Assembly (NCBI GenBank): GCA_041158045.1
Contig: JBEBCD010000068.1
Span: forward strand, 1 to 21,119
Source of the DNA: CAXRBC01 sp041158045
GTDB taxonomy: Bacteria > Actinomycetota > Acidimicrobiia > Acidimicrobiales > Ilumatobacteraceae
Length of the DNA stretch: 21,119 nucleotides
Direction of reading: 5' to 3'
Both the position numbers and the translations under genes were made by a program. Positions 6,883 to 13,914 of this stretch are shown in pieces (the stretch's first letter is position 1; every line of letters begins with the position of its first letter). Under the pieces are notes generated by a model. The model was not told the origin of the DNA, ran no database searches, and was given only the letters and a program-made list of their open reading frames with translations.

Positions 6883-6898
6883 CAACTCCGCGGAGTTG
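6883..6898. promoter_or_regulatory. perfect 16-bp palindrome, candidate operator
   Basis: CAACTCCGCGGAGTTG is a perfect palindrome with no central spacer. It is less GC-extreme than its surroundings and overlaps the spacer/-35 region of the TAGACT promoter at 6868-6873. The position and symmetry suit a dimeric regulator. It could instead be part of transcription-termination structure after ribF, since another hairpin abuts it. Confidence 0.4.
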
Positions 6899-6913
6899 CG
6901 CGGGTTTCCCGCG
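6899..6913 (-). terminator. hairpin downstream of ribF
   Basis: CGCGGG (6899-6904) and CCCGCG (6908-6913) form a perfect 6-bp stem with a 3-base loop, about 55 bases past the ribF stop codon. No U tract follows. It is the best candidate for ending the rbfA-truB-ribF transcript before the next operon's promoter. Confidence 0.4.
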
Positions 6914-6919
6914 ATTCGA

Positions 6920-6953
6920 CGCGTCGCGCGCGGACCGTGCCGCGTCGCGCGCG
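6920..6953. repeat. 13-bp direct repeat at 21-bp spacing
   Basis: CGCGTCGCGCGCG occurs at 6920-6932 and again at 6941-6953, offset by 21 bases (two helical turns). It lies in the gap between ribF and the saccharopine-dehydrogenase operon. It could be a protein-binding pair or simple GC-rich drift. Confidence 0.5.
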
Positions 6954-6973
6954 TCACGTCACGTCGCGTCACG
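6954..6973. repeat. tandem TCACG pentamers over the ribF stop codon
   Basis: The sequence reads TCACG TCACG TCGCG TCACG: four pentamers with one substitution. The last copy contains the ribF stop codon (TGA on minus, 6969-6971). It looks like a short slippage microsatellite; copy-number change would alter only the ribF 3' end or the spacer. Confidence 0.55.
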
Positions 6974-7931
6974 CGAGGAGGGTGCGCGCGTGGTCGACGT
7001 CGAGCTTCAGCTGCGACGCGAGCGCCTGCACGCCGTCGAACTTGCGCTCGCCGCGCAGGAACGCGACGAACGACACCCGCACCGACTCCCCGTAGAGGTC
7101 GCCGTCGAAGTCGAGCACGTGCGCCTCGAGCAGCGACGCGGGAGAGCGGTCGACGAAGGTCGGGCGCCGACCGAGGTTGACCGCGCAGCCGTGCCATCCG
7201 CCGCCCGCGCGCGCGAGCCGGCCCGCGTAGACGCCGTCGGCCGGCAGGCACGCCTCGGCGTCCACCGCCACGTTGGCGGTGGGGAATCCGATGTCGCGCC
7301 CGCGCCGGTCGCCGTGCACGACCCGGCCCCGCACCTCGTGGTCACGGCCGAGCATGCGCGCCGCGGCCGCGACGTCGCCGCCCGCGAGCGCCCGGCGGAT
7401 GGCGGTGCTGCTCACGGGCTCGTCGACGCCGTCGGCGCGCGCGACGAGCGCCACGGGCGCGACCTCGAAGCCGCGTCGCGCCCCGACCTCGCGGAGCAGC
7501 CCGACGTTGCCGCCCCGACGATGGCCGAAGTGGAAGTCCTCCCCCACGATCACCGTGCGGGCCGCGAGCGCCCCGACCAGCACCCGCTCGACGAAGTCGA
7601 CGGGCGCCTCGAGCGCCCGGTCGGGGGTGAACGCCACGACGAGCACCGCATCGACCCCGGTCGCGGCGAGGAGCTCGAGCTTGTGCGCGTGGCTCGTGAG
7701 GAGTCGGGGGGCCGACTCGGGGCGCACGACGCTCGCCGGGTGGCGGTCGAAGGTCACGACCACGCTCGCCGCGCCGTCCCGGGCCGCCTCGGAGCGCGCC
7801 TGTCCGATGACCGCCCGGTGGCCGAGGTGCACGCCGTCGTAGGCGCCGATCGTGACGACGCTGCGGCGGGCACCCAGCCAGCCCCGCAGCCGCGCGACGT
7901 CGCCCGCGTCCGCGTCGCCGAAGACCTGCAT
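6969..7931 (-). CDS. ribF: bifunctional riboflavin kinase / FAD synthetase
   Basis: RibF phosphorylates riboflavin to FMN and then adenylylates it to FAD in the cytoplasm. The protein has 320 residues. The N-terminal nucleotidyltransferase domain shows GAYDGVHLGH (29-38, HxGH-type motif) and VSSTAIRRAL (173-182). The C-terminal kinase domain shows GRDIGFPTAN (211-220, with the PTAN metal/nucleotide motif), VNLGRRPTF (251-259) and LLEAHVLDFDGDLYG with the catalytic Glu at about 269. Length and domains are normal. The start is ATG at 7931: a TAGCGT -10 lies 8 bases upstream, making the mRNA leaderless, and it overlaps the truB stop codon. An in-frame upstream extension to 8231 runs through truB and is not credible. 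FAD and FMN fit a genome rich in redox enzymes. No FMN riboswitch is seen. Confidence 0.95.
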   Translation of the reverse strand: MQVFGDADAGDVARLRGWLGARRSVVTIGAYDGVHLGHRAVIGQARSEAARDGAASVVVTFDRHPASVVRPESAPRLLTSHAHKLELLAATGVDAVLVVAFTPDRALEAPVDFVERVLVGALAARTVIVGEDFHFGHRRGGNVGLLREVGARRGFEVAPVALVARADGVDEPVSSTAIRRALAGGDVAAAARMLGRDHEVRGRVVHGDRRGRDIGFPTANVAVDAEACLPADGVYAGRLARAGGGWHGCAVNLGRRPTFVDRSPASLLEAHVLDFDGDLYGESVRVSFVAFLRGERKFDGVQALASQLKLDVDHARTLLA

Positions 7932-7939
7932 CGTCGCCG

Positions 7940-7945
7940 ACGCTA
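7940..7945 (-). promoter_or_regulatory. -10 element TAGCGT for ribF, overlapping the truB stop
   Basis: TAGCGT on the minus strand (7945 to 7940) is 8 bases before the ribF ATG at 7931, and its first three bases are the truB TAG stop (7945-7943). The same hexamer and stop-codon arrangement occurs at 1370-1375. It would give ribF its own leaderless transcript inside the rbfA-truB-ribF group. Confidence 0.5.
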
Positions 7946-8887
7946 TCCCGAGGGCATCACGGCGGCCGGCCGCCAGGCGCCGTCGTCCGCGCGCTCGTAC
8001 ATCGCGAGGAGCGCGCCGGACTCGCCGACGAGCACCGCACGCGCGGCGTCGGCCGGCCCGTGCTCGAGCGCCCCCGGCGCGTCGGGCGCGGGCCAGGGGC
8101 GACCGTTGCGCACCGCGCGCTCGTCGCGGTCCCGCACGCGCCGCACGGCCGTCGCGGGCAACCGCGCGAGCATCGCCGCCGCATCGTGCACGATCGCCGA
8201 CTCCCACGGCGCGGCGTCGTCCACCGACCACGGCCCGACCTCGGTGCGGCGCAGGGCGCGCAGGTGCGCCGAGCCTCCGAGCAGGCGGCCGAGGTCGTCG
8301 GCGATGGTGCGCACGTACGTGCCGCTCGAGCAGCGCACGTCCATCGCGTAGACGCCCGCCGCGGGGGTCGGGACGAGCGCGAGCTCGTGGATCGTCACGC
8401 GGCGTGGCGCACGCTCCACCGTCACGCCCGAGCGGGCGAGCTCGTGGAGCCGGACCCCGTCGCGCTTGATGGCCGAGACCATCGGCGGCACCTGGTCGAT
8501 CGTCCCCGTGAGGCGCTCGCGCGCGACGCGCGCCACCTCGTCGGGCGTCACGTGCGACATGTCGTCGCGGCGCGTCACCTCGCCCGAGGCGTCGAGCGTC
8601 GTCGTCGCGGTGCCGAGCACGACCTCCGCGACGTAGCGCTTGTCGAGCCCGACGAGGAACTGCAGCATGCGCGTCGCGTGCCCGACGCCGACCACGAGCA
8701 GACCGGTGGCGTCGGGGTCGAGCGTCCCCGCGTGGCCGATGCGGCGCTCGCCGAGCCTGCGGCGCAGGCGGGCGACGACGTCGTGGCTGGTGAGGCCCGC
8801 CGCCTTGTCGACGAGCGCGATGCCGACCGGGCCGCCGGTGCCGGTCGCGCCGGCGGGGCCCGTCGGTCCCGGCCTACTGCCTCCCAC
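7943..8887 (-). CDS. truB: tRNA pseudouridine-55 synthase
   Basis: TruB makes pseudouridine 55 in the T-loop of tRNAs. The 314-residue protein has GIALVDKAAGLTSHDVV (about 22-38), the catalytic-Asp motif GHAGTLDPDATGLL (51-64, nucleophile D57), a KRYVAEVVLG strand, and later CSSGTYVRTIADDLG, the conserved active-site loop. The start is GTG at 8887, overlapping the end of rbfA by 14 bases; there is no good start nearer the conserved core. The first 22 residues are unusual: five consecutive Gly-X-Y triplets (GPT GPA GAT GTG GPV), probably a disordered tail. It is transcribed with rbfA, the usual rbfA-truB-ribF order, although infB is not upstream here. Confidence 0.95.
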   Translation of the reverse strand: MGGSRPGPTGPAGATGTGGPVGIALVDKAAGLTSHDVVARLRRRLGERRIGHAGTLDPDATGLLVVGVGHATRMLQFLVGLDKRYVAEVVLGTATTTLDASGEVTRRDDMSHVTPDEVARVARERLTGTIDQVPPMVSAIKRDGVRLHELARSGVTVERAPRRVTIHELALVPTPAAGVYAMDVRCSSGTYVRTIADDLGRLLGGSAHLRALRRTEVGPWSVDDAAPWESAIVHDAAAMLARLPATAVRRVRDRDERAVRNGRPWPAPDAPGALEHGPADAARAVLVGESGALLAMYERADDGAWRPAAVMPSG

Positions 8888-9269
8888 GCGCGTCCCGGCG
8901 GAGCACCTCGTCGATGCGCTCGGCGGCCCGGATGGTCTCGTCGGGGCGGAACTCGAGGACGGGGGTGCGCCGCGCGCGCACCTGGTCGGCGATCGCGGTC
9001 TGGATGCGGCGGCGGTGGTCGCCGAGGGCCTCGAGCACCTCGGGGTCGCCCTCCTCGCCCTGCAGCGAGTCGTAGTACACGACCGCGCGACGCATCTCGG
9101 AGTCGACGTCGACCGTCGTGATGGTGACGAAGCCGAGGCGCTCGTCGTCGAGCCTCGCGAGCTCGTCGGCGATCACCTCGCGGAGCGTCTCGCCGAGCCG
9201 CGCGGTGCGCTCGACGCGACGACGATTGTCGAGCCGCGGTCCCCGGGACCGGCGCCGCTGCGGAGCCAC
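8874..9269 (-). CDS. rbfA: ribosome-binding factor A
   Basis: RbfA binds the 30S subunit and assists 16S rRNA 5'-end maturation, especially in the cold. The 131-residue KH-like protein shows the typical N-terminal RRVERTARLGETLREVIADE helix (about 17-36), the DERLGFVTITTVDVDSEMRRA strand pair (about 42-62), AVVYYDSL, and the C-terminal RTPVLEFRPDETIRAAERI block (about 100-118). The start is GTG at 9269, fixed by a TATCGT -10 exactly 7 bases upstream, so the mRNA is leaderless. It lies only 21 bases from the leuS ATG on the other strand, with overlapping -10 elements. truB overlaps its 3' end by 14 bases. Confidence 0.93.
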   Translation of the reverse strand: MAPQRRRSRGPRLDNRRRVERTARLGETLREVIADELARLDDERLGFVTITTVDVDSEMRRAVVYYDSLQGEEGDPEVLEALGDHRRRIQTAIADQVRARRTPVLEFRPDETIRAAERIDEVLRRDARGRQ

Positions 9270-9275
9270 GGCAAT

Positions 9276-9282
9276 TACGATA
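9276..9282. promoter_or_regulatory. bidirectional leaderless promoter, rbfA / leuS
   Basis: TACGAT on + (9276-9281) and TATCGT on - (9282 to 9277) overlap by five bases inside the inverted repeat TTACG-ATA-CGTAA (9275-9287). rbfA's GTG begins 7 bases beyond its -10, and leuS's ATG 9 bases beyond its own. Only 21 bases separate the two start codons. Confidence 0.6.
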
Positions 9283-9290
9283 CGTAACTC

Positions 9291-12167
9291 ATGGCGTCGA
9301 TCCCGCGACACCGCTACACCGCCGCGCTGGCCAACGAGATCGAGACGCGCTGGCAGGATCGCTGGGAGGAGCGGCGCACCTTCGAGGCGCCCAACCCGTC
9401 GGGTCCGCTCGCCGACCCCGCCCGGATCGCGGGCCGCGAGCAGCTGTTCATCCTCGACATGTTCCCCTACCCCTCGGGGGCCGGGCTCCACGTCGGCCAC
9501 CCGCTCGGGTACATCGGCACCGACGTCTACGGCCGCTACCAGCGCGCGACCGGCCACAACGTGCTGCACGCCCTCGGCTACGACGCGTTCGGGCTCCCGG
9601 CCGAGCAGCACGCGATCGCCACCGGCGTGCACCCGCGCGTCAACACGGAGGCCAACATCGCGACGATGCGGCGCCAGCTGCGCCGCCTCGGCCTCGCCCA
9701 CGACGCGCGCCGCAGCATCTCGACGACCGACGAGTCGTACTACCGCTGGACGCAGTGGATCTTCCTGCGCATCTTCGACGCCTGGTACGACGAGGACCGG
9801 CGCCGCGCCCGCCCGATCCGCGAGCTCGTGGACGAGTGGGCCGCGGGCACCCGGCCGACGGGCGGCGCGCCGTGGGCCGAGCTCTCCCACGCGGAGCGCA
9901 CCCGCCTGGTCAACTCGCGCCGCCTCGCGTACCTCGCCGACGCACCGGTCAACTGGTGCCCCGGCCTCGGCACGATCCTCGCCAACGAGGAGGTGACCGC
10001 GGAGGGCCGCAGCGACATCGGCAACTACCCGGTCTTCACCCGCACGATGCGCCAGTGGACGCTGCGCATCACCGCGTACGCCGACCGCCTCCTCGAGGAC
10101 CTCGACCGCCTCGACTGGCCCGAGTCGATCAAGCTCATGCAGCGCAACTGGATCGGACGCAGCCACGGGGCCCGCGTCCGCTTCGACTCCGCGGCGGGGC
10201 CGATCGAGGTCTTCACCACGCGCCCCGACACCCTCTTCGGCGCGACCTTCATGGTGCTCTCCCCCGAGCACCCGCTCGTCGACGCGCTCACGGCGCCCGC
10301 GCGGCGCGCCGAGGTGGAGGCCTACCGCGCCCGCGCCGGCGCGGCCACCGACGCCGAGCGCGCGAGCGCCGACCGGCCCAAGACCGGCGTGCCCCTCGGC
10401 GCCACGGCGACCAACCCCGTGACCGGCGCCGCGATCCCCGTGTGGATCGCCGACTACGTGCTGATGGGCTACGGCACCGGCGCGATCATGGCCGTGCCGT
10501 CGGGCGACCAGCGCGACTTCGACTTCGCGCGGGCCCACGGCCTGCCGATCGTCGCGACGCAGATGCCGCCGGACGCGTGGTTCGCCGCGCACGGCCTCGC
10601 CCCGACGCTCGACTGTGCCGCCTGGCCCGCGGCCTTCGTCGGCGACGGGACGTACGTCCAGTCGCGCAACGACTCGCTCGTCCTCGACGGCCTCGCGTCG
10701 ATCGACGAGGCGGGCGCGCGCGCGACGGCGTGGCTCGAGGCGCGGGGCCTCGGTCGCGCCGCGACGACGTACAAGTTGCGCGACTGGCTCTTCTCCCGGC
10801 AGCGGTACTGGGGCGAGCCGTTCCCCATCGTCTTCGGCGACGACGGCGAGCCGCTCGCGGTGCCCGACGAGACGCTGCCCGTGCGGCTCCCCGAGCTCTC
10901 CGACTTCACCCCGCAGGCCCTCGCGCCCGACGACGAGCGCTCGGAGCCCGCCCCGCCCCTCTCGCGCGTCGCCGACTGGGTCGGCGTCGAGCTCGAGGTC
11001 GACGACCCGATCACGGGCGAGCGCCGTCCCCGCGCGCGCTACCGCCGCGAGGTCAACGTCATGCCGCAGTGGGCCGGCTCGTGCTGGTACGAGCTGCGCT
11101 ACCTCGACCCGACCAACGCGTCGCGCTTCGTCGACGCCGACGTCGAGCGCTACTGGATGGGCCCGCGCGCGCCGGGCCACACGGGCGGCGTCGCGCTGTA
11201 CGTCGGCGGCGTCGAGCACGCGGTGCTGCACCTGCTCTACGCGCGCTTCTGGCACAAGGTGCTCCACGACCTCGGGCACGTCTCGAGCGAGGAGCCGTTC
11301 CACCGGCTGTTCAACCAGGGCTACATCCAGGCCCACGCGTACCGCGACCCGCGCGGCCAGCCCGTGCCCGCCGCCGAGGTCGTCGAGCGCGACGGCGCGT
11401 ACGAGTGGCGCGGCGAGCCCGTCACTCGCGAGTACGGCAAGATGGGCAAGAGCCTCAAGAACGTCGTCACCCCCGACGAGATGTACGAGGAGTTCGGCGC
11501 CGACACGTTCCGCCTCTACGAGATGTCGATGGGCCCGCTCGACCAGAGCCGCGCGTGGAACACGCGCGACGTCGTGGGCATGCAGCGCTTCCTCCAGCGC
11601 GTCTGGCGCAACGTGGTCGACGAGGACTCCGGCGAGGTCACCGTCGCCGACGCCCCCGCGCCCGACGACCTGCGCCGCGCGCTCCACCGCACGATCGCCG
11701 GCGTCCGCGACGACATGGAGGGCCTGCGCTTCAACACCGCGATCGCCAAGCTCATCGAGCTCAACAACGCCCTCACCCTGCACGTCGGCGACCGCGGCGA
11801 CGCCGACGCGTCGGGCGCGGCCCGCGGCGGCGCCCCCCGCGAGGTGGTCCTCCCGCTCGTCCAGATGCTGGCGCCGCTGTGCCCCCACGTCGCGTGCGAG
11901 CTGTGGGAGCGGCTCGGCCGCACGGACGACCTGACCTACGCCCCGTTCCCCGTCGCCGATCCGGCGTGGGTCGCGTCGGACACGGTCGAGGTGCCGGTGC
12001 AGGTGAATGGCAAGGTCCGCTCGCGCGTCGTCGCGCCGGCCGGCGCGACGGACGACGCGCTGCGCGACCTCGCCCTCGCCGACGAGCGGGTCCGCGCCGC
12101 ACTCCAGGGCGCCGCCCCCCGCAAGGTGATCGTCGTGCCGGGTCGCCTCGTCAACCTGGTGGTCTGA
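9291..12167 (+). CDS. leuS: leucyl-tRNA synthetase
   Basis: LeuRS charges tRNA-Leu and proofreads mischarged product. The 958-residue class Ia synthetase has the HIGH-type motif HVGH (67-70) in PYPSGAGLHVGHPLGY, a CP1 editing domain including FTTRPDTLFGATF (about 306-318) and the GTGAIMAVPSGDQRDFDFA editing-site block (about 394-412), and the KMSKS-type loop KMGKS (717-721). It ends with an anticodon-binding domain and a C-terminal VQVNGKVRSRVV segment. Length is typical of actinobacterial LeuRS. The ATG at 9291 is supported by a TACGAT -10 nine bases upstream and by the conserved N-terminal region; any leader is two bases or fewer. It is divergent from rbfA and convergent with the oxidoreductase at 12184. 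Long open frames on the opposite strand are composition shadows. Confidence 0.98.
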   Translation: MASIPRHRYTAALANEIETRWQDRWEERRTFEAPNPSGPLADPARIAGREQLFILDMFPYPSGAGLHVGHPLGYIGTDVYGRYQRATGHNVLHALGYDAFGLPAEQHAIATGVHPRVNTEANIATMRRQLRRLGLAHDARRSISTTDESYYRWTQWIFLRIFDAWYDEDRRRARPIRELVDEWAAGTRPTGGAPWAELSHAERTRLVNSRRLAYLADAPVNWCPGLGTILANEEVTAEGRSDIGNYPVFTRTMRQWTLRITAYADRLLEDLDRLDWPESIKLMQRNWIGRSHGARVRFDSAAGPIEVFTTRPDTLFGATFMVLSPEHPLVDALTAPARRAEVEAYRARAGAATDAERASADRPKTGVPLGATATNPVTGAAIPVWIADYVLMGYGTGAIMAVPSGDQRDFDFARAHGLPIVATQMPPDAWFAAHGLAPTLDCAAWPAAFVGDGTYVQSRNDSLVLDGLASIDEAGARATAWLEARGLGRAATTYKLRDWLFSRQRYWGEPFPIVFGDDGEPLAVPDETLPVRLPELSDFTPQALAPDDERSEPAPPLSRVADWVGVELEVDDPITGERRPRARYRREVNVMPQWAGSCWYELRYLDPTNASRFVDADVERYWMGPRAPGHTGGVALYVGGVEHAVLHLLYARFWHKVLHDLGHVSSEEPFHRLFNQGYIQAHAYRDPRGQPVPAAEVVERDGAYEWRGEPVTREYGKMGKSLKNVVTPDEMYEEFGADTFRLYEMSMGPLDQSRAWNTRDVVGMQRFLQRVWRNVVDEDSGEVTVADAPAPDDLRRALHRTIAGVRDDMEGLRFNTAIAKLIELNNALTLHVGDRGDADASGAARGGAPREVVLPLVQMLAPLCPHVACELWERLGRTDDLTYAPFPVADPAWVASDTVEVPVQVNGKVRSRVVAPAGATDDALRDLALADERVRAALQGAAPRKVIVVPGRLVNLVV

Positions 12168-12168
12168 C

Positions 12169-12183
12169 GCCGCCCCGGGCGGC
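12169..12183. terminator. 15-base GC hairpin filling the intergenic gap
   Basis: GCCGCC (12169-12174) and GGCGGC (12178-12183) form a perfect 6-bp stem with a CCG loop. It takes up 15 of the 16 bases between the leuS stop (12167) and the convergent stop codon at 12184. No T tract is present. Its symmetry lets it act on both transcripts. Confidence 0.6.
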
Positions 12184-12990
12184 TCAGCCGTCGCGTCGCA
12201 GCAGCGCGCCCGAGCGCGCGATGCGCGCGGGGTCGATCTCGCGGAAGACGAGCAGGATGAGCCGCCCGACGCCGAGCCCCCGCCACGCGGCGAGGCGCGC
12301 GTCCGAGCCGTCGACGAGCCCCTCGTCGAAGTGCTCCCACACCGTCACCTCGGGCTCCCCCGCGCGCCCGCTCGCGGTGCGGGCCTCCCGTGCGGCGGTG
12401 GCGAACTCCGCGCACCTCGGGTGCGACGCCCGGACGTTGATCCCGTCGGCGTGCGCGCCGGCGAGGCGCGCGAGACGGACGCTGTTGACCCCCACGATGA
12501 CCCGCGGGCGCACGACCGGCCGGGGGAACCGCGCGAGCGACTCGTGGCGATCGTCGGCCCACATCTCGTCCATCGTCCGCAGCGTCGCGAGCAGCGCCTC
12601 GTGGCGCTCCTCCATCGTCGGCAGCGGCGGCCAGCGCACGGCGTGGCGCTCGCTCGCGAAGGGCGTGTCGGGCGCGGACCCGGCCCCGAGGCCGAGCACG
12701 AAGCGCCCGCCCGTGATGTTCTGCATGGTCGCCACCGAGTTGGCGAGCAGCGCGGGGTGGCGGTTGTGGGCGTTGACGACGAGCGGCCCGAGGCCGATCC
12801 GCGACGTCACACCGGCGAGCGCGCCGAGCAACGTGAAGCACTCGGGCATGTCGGGCGCCTGCATGACGTCGCCCGCGAGGTGGTCGACGGTCCACAGCGT
12901 GTCGTAGCCCGCGCCCTCCGCGGCGATCGCCGCGTCGCGCAGCACGGGCCACGGGGCGACGCCGGGGTTGATCTGCAGGTCGAGGATCAC
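12184..12990 (-). CDS. luciferase-like (LLM class) F420-dependent oxidoreductase, second copy
   Basis: This 268-residue TIM-barrel protein of the luciferase-like superfamily is related in fold, but not closely, to the one at 3735. Landmarks are ILDLQINPG (2-10), AAEGAGYDTLWTVDHL (about 23-38), SRIGLGPLVVNAHNRHPALLAN (about 63-84), GGRFVLGLGAGSAPD (about 94-108) and RPRVIVGVNSVRLARLAG (about 162-179). It is shorter than many family members because the C-terminal part is compact. The start is GTG at 12990: a TAGTGT -10 ends exactly 7 bases upstream. It is divergent from the PhyH-Rieske operon by 24 bases and shares two -10 bases with it. It probably transfers hydride with F420 or FMN; substrate unknown. 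Confidence 0.87.
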   Translation of the reverse strand: MILDLQINPGVAPWPVLRDAAIAAEGAGYDTLWTVDHLAGDVMQAPDMPECFTLLGALAGVTSRIGLGPLVVNAHNRHPALLANSVATMQNITGGRFVLGLGAGSAPDTPFASERHAVRWPPLPTMEERHEALLATLRTMDEMWADDRHESLARFPRPVVRPRVIVGVNSVRLARLAGAHADGINVRASHPRCAEFATAAREARTASGRAGEPEVTVWEHFDEGLVDGSDARLAAWRGLGVGRLILLVFREIDPARIARSGALLRRDG

Positions 12991-12997
12991 CGCGCCC

Positions 12998-13007
12998 ACA
13001 CTACGAT
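12998..13007. promoter_or_regulatory. bidirectional leaderless promoter, LLM oxidoreductase / PhyH-Rieske
   Basis: TACGAT on + (13002-13007) and TAGTGT on - (13003 to 12998) share the central TA at 13002-13003. Each is followed by exactly 7 bases and then a GTG start (13015 on +, 12990 on -). Only 24 bases separate the start codons, and neither gene has a Shine-Dalgarno sequence. Confidence 0.6.
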
Positions 13008-13014
13008 CGGTGCC

Positions 13015-13914
13015 GTGGATGCGGCGATCGCGCCGACGACGACGCCGCGATCGCGCACCGCGCCCGCCCTCGAGGTCCGCGACCGCAACGCGGCGCTCCC
13101 CGATCTGCTCTCGGTGCTCGACCGCGACGGTGCGGTCGTCGTGCGCGACATGCTCGCGCCGGCCGTCGTCGCGGCGCTGCGCGCGGAGCTCGGCCCCACC
13201 GAGCACGCGACGGGCGGCGGGCCCCGCGAGGCGGACGAGGGGGTCGTGCGGTTCTGGGGCGGGAGGACCAAGCGCTTCGCCAGCCTCGCCCGGCGCTCCG
13301 AGACGTTCGCGGCGCACGTGCTCGTGCACCCGCTCCTCGGCGCGGTGGCCGACGCCCTCCTGCTCCCCCACTGCGAGCAGTACTGGCTGAACACGGGCCA
13401 GATGATGATCATCGGCCCGGGCGAGCGTGCGCAGTACCTGCACCGCGACGCGGACAACTGGCCGCACCTCTGCGCGCCCGACGGCCCCGAGGTGACGCTG
13501 AGCTGCATGTTCGCCCTCTCGGACTTCGACGCCGAGGTCGGCGCCACGCGCGTGGTGCCGGGCAGCCACCGCTGGGACGACTACTCCCGCGAGGCCGCCG
13601 ACCACGAGACGACGCAGGCGGCGATGCCGGCCGGCGCCGGGATGATCTACACCGGTCGCGTCCTCCACGGCGGCGGGGCCAACCGCACGGCCGAGGTCTG
13701 GCGCTGGGGGATGCACCTGTCGTACGTCGTCGGCTGGCTCACCCCCGAGGAGGCGGGGTGCCTCGGCATCGAGCCCGACCGGGCCCGCACCCTCCCACCC
13801 CGCGCCCAGCAGCTGCTCGGCTACCGCTGCTACCACGAGCGCGCGACCGGGTCGCGCCTCTGGACCGTCGACTACGAGGACGTCCCCGTCGGCCTCGGGT
13901 GGGACGCACCGTGA
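13015..13914 (+). CDS. PhyH-type Fe(II)/2-oxoglutarate dioxygenase, second copy
   Basis: This 299-residue phytanoyl-CoA-dioxygenase-superfamily protein has H143 and D145 in YLHRDADNW and distal H218 in VLHGGGANRT, so the iron triad is complete; R224 is the probable 2-oxoglutarate anchor. Other family features are the DRDGAVVVRDMLAP block (about 36-49), a CMFALSDFDAEVGATRVVPGSH strand-and-loop (about 164-185) and a C-terminal WGMHLSYVVGW segment. It differs clearly from the PhyH protein at 4715. The GTG start at 13015 is set by a -10 (TACGAT) 7 bases upstream. Its TGA overlaps the GTG of the Rieske gene (GTGA), so two oxygenases are made from one transcript, which suggests successive oxidations of one compound (inference). 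Confidence 0.9.
   Translation: MDAAIAPTTTPRSRTAPALEVRDRNAALPDLLSVLDRDGAVVVRDMLAPAVVAALRAELGPTEHATGGGPREADEGVVRFWGGRTKRFASLARRSETFAAHVLVHPLLGAVADALLLPHCEQYWLNTGQMMIIGPGERAQYLHRDADNWPHLCAPDGPEVTLSCMFALSDFDAEVGATRVVPGSHRWDDYSREAADHETTQAAMPAGAGMIYTGRVLHGGGANRTAEVWRWGMHLSYVVGWLTPEEAGCLGIEPDRARTLPPRAQQLLGYRCYHERATGSRLWTVDYEDVPVGLGWDAP

Noticed and set aside
6820..6970. FMN riboswitch or other known riboswitch near ribF or the dehydrogenase operon
   Set aside because: No RFN-type conserved blocks are present; the leaders are too short for ribF and the 6844-6860 hairpin matches no class I know.
7932..8231. Upstream extension of ribF into truB
   Set aside because: The added residues are Arg/Ala-rich shadow sequence of truB; the RibF core and a leaderless -10 fit ATG 7931.
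8874..11888. 1004-codon open frame on - running from leuS antisense into rbfA
   Set aside because: Only the last 131 codons (rbfA) are real; the rest is antisense to leuS, whose HIGH, editing and KMSKS motifs are intact.
9755..12907. 1050-codon frame on + overlapping leuS and antisense to the LLM gene
   Set aside because: Low-complexity Arg/Pro-rich translation in a shifted frame of leuS; no domains.
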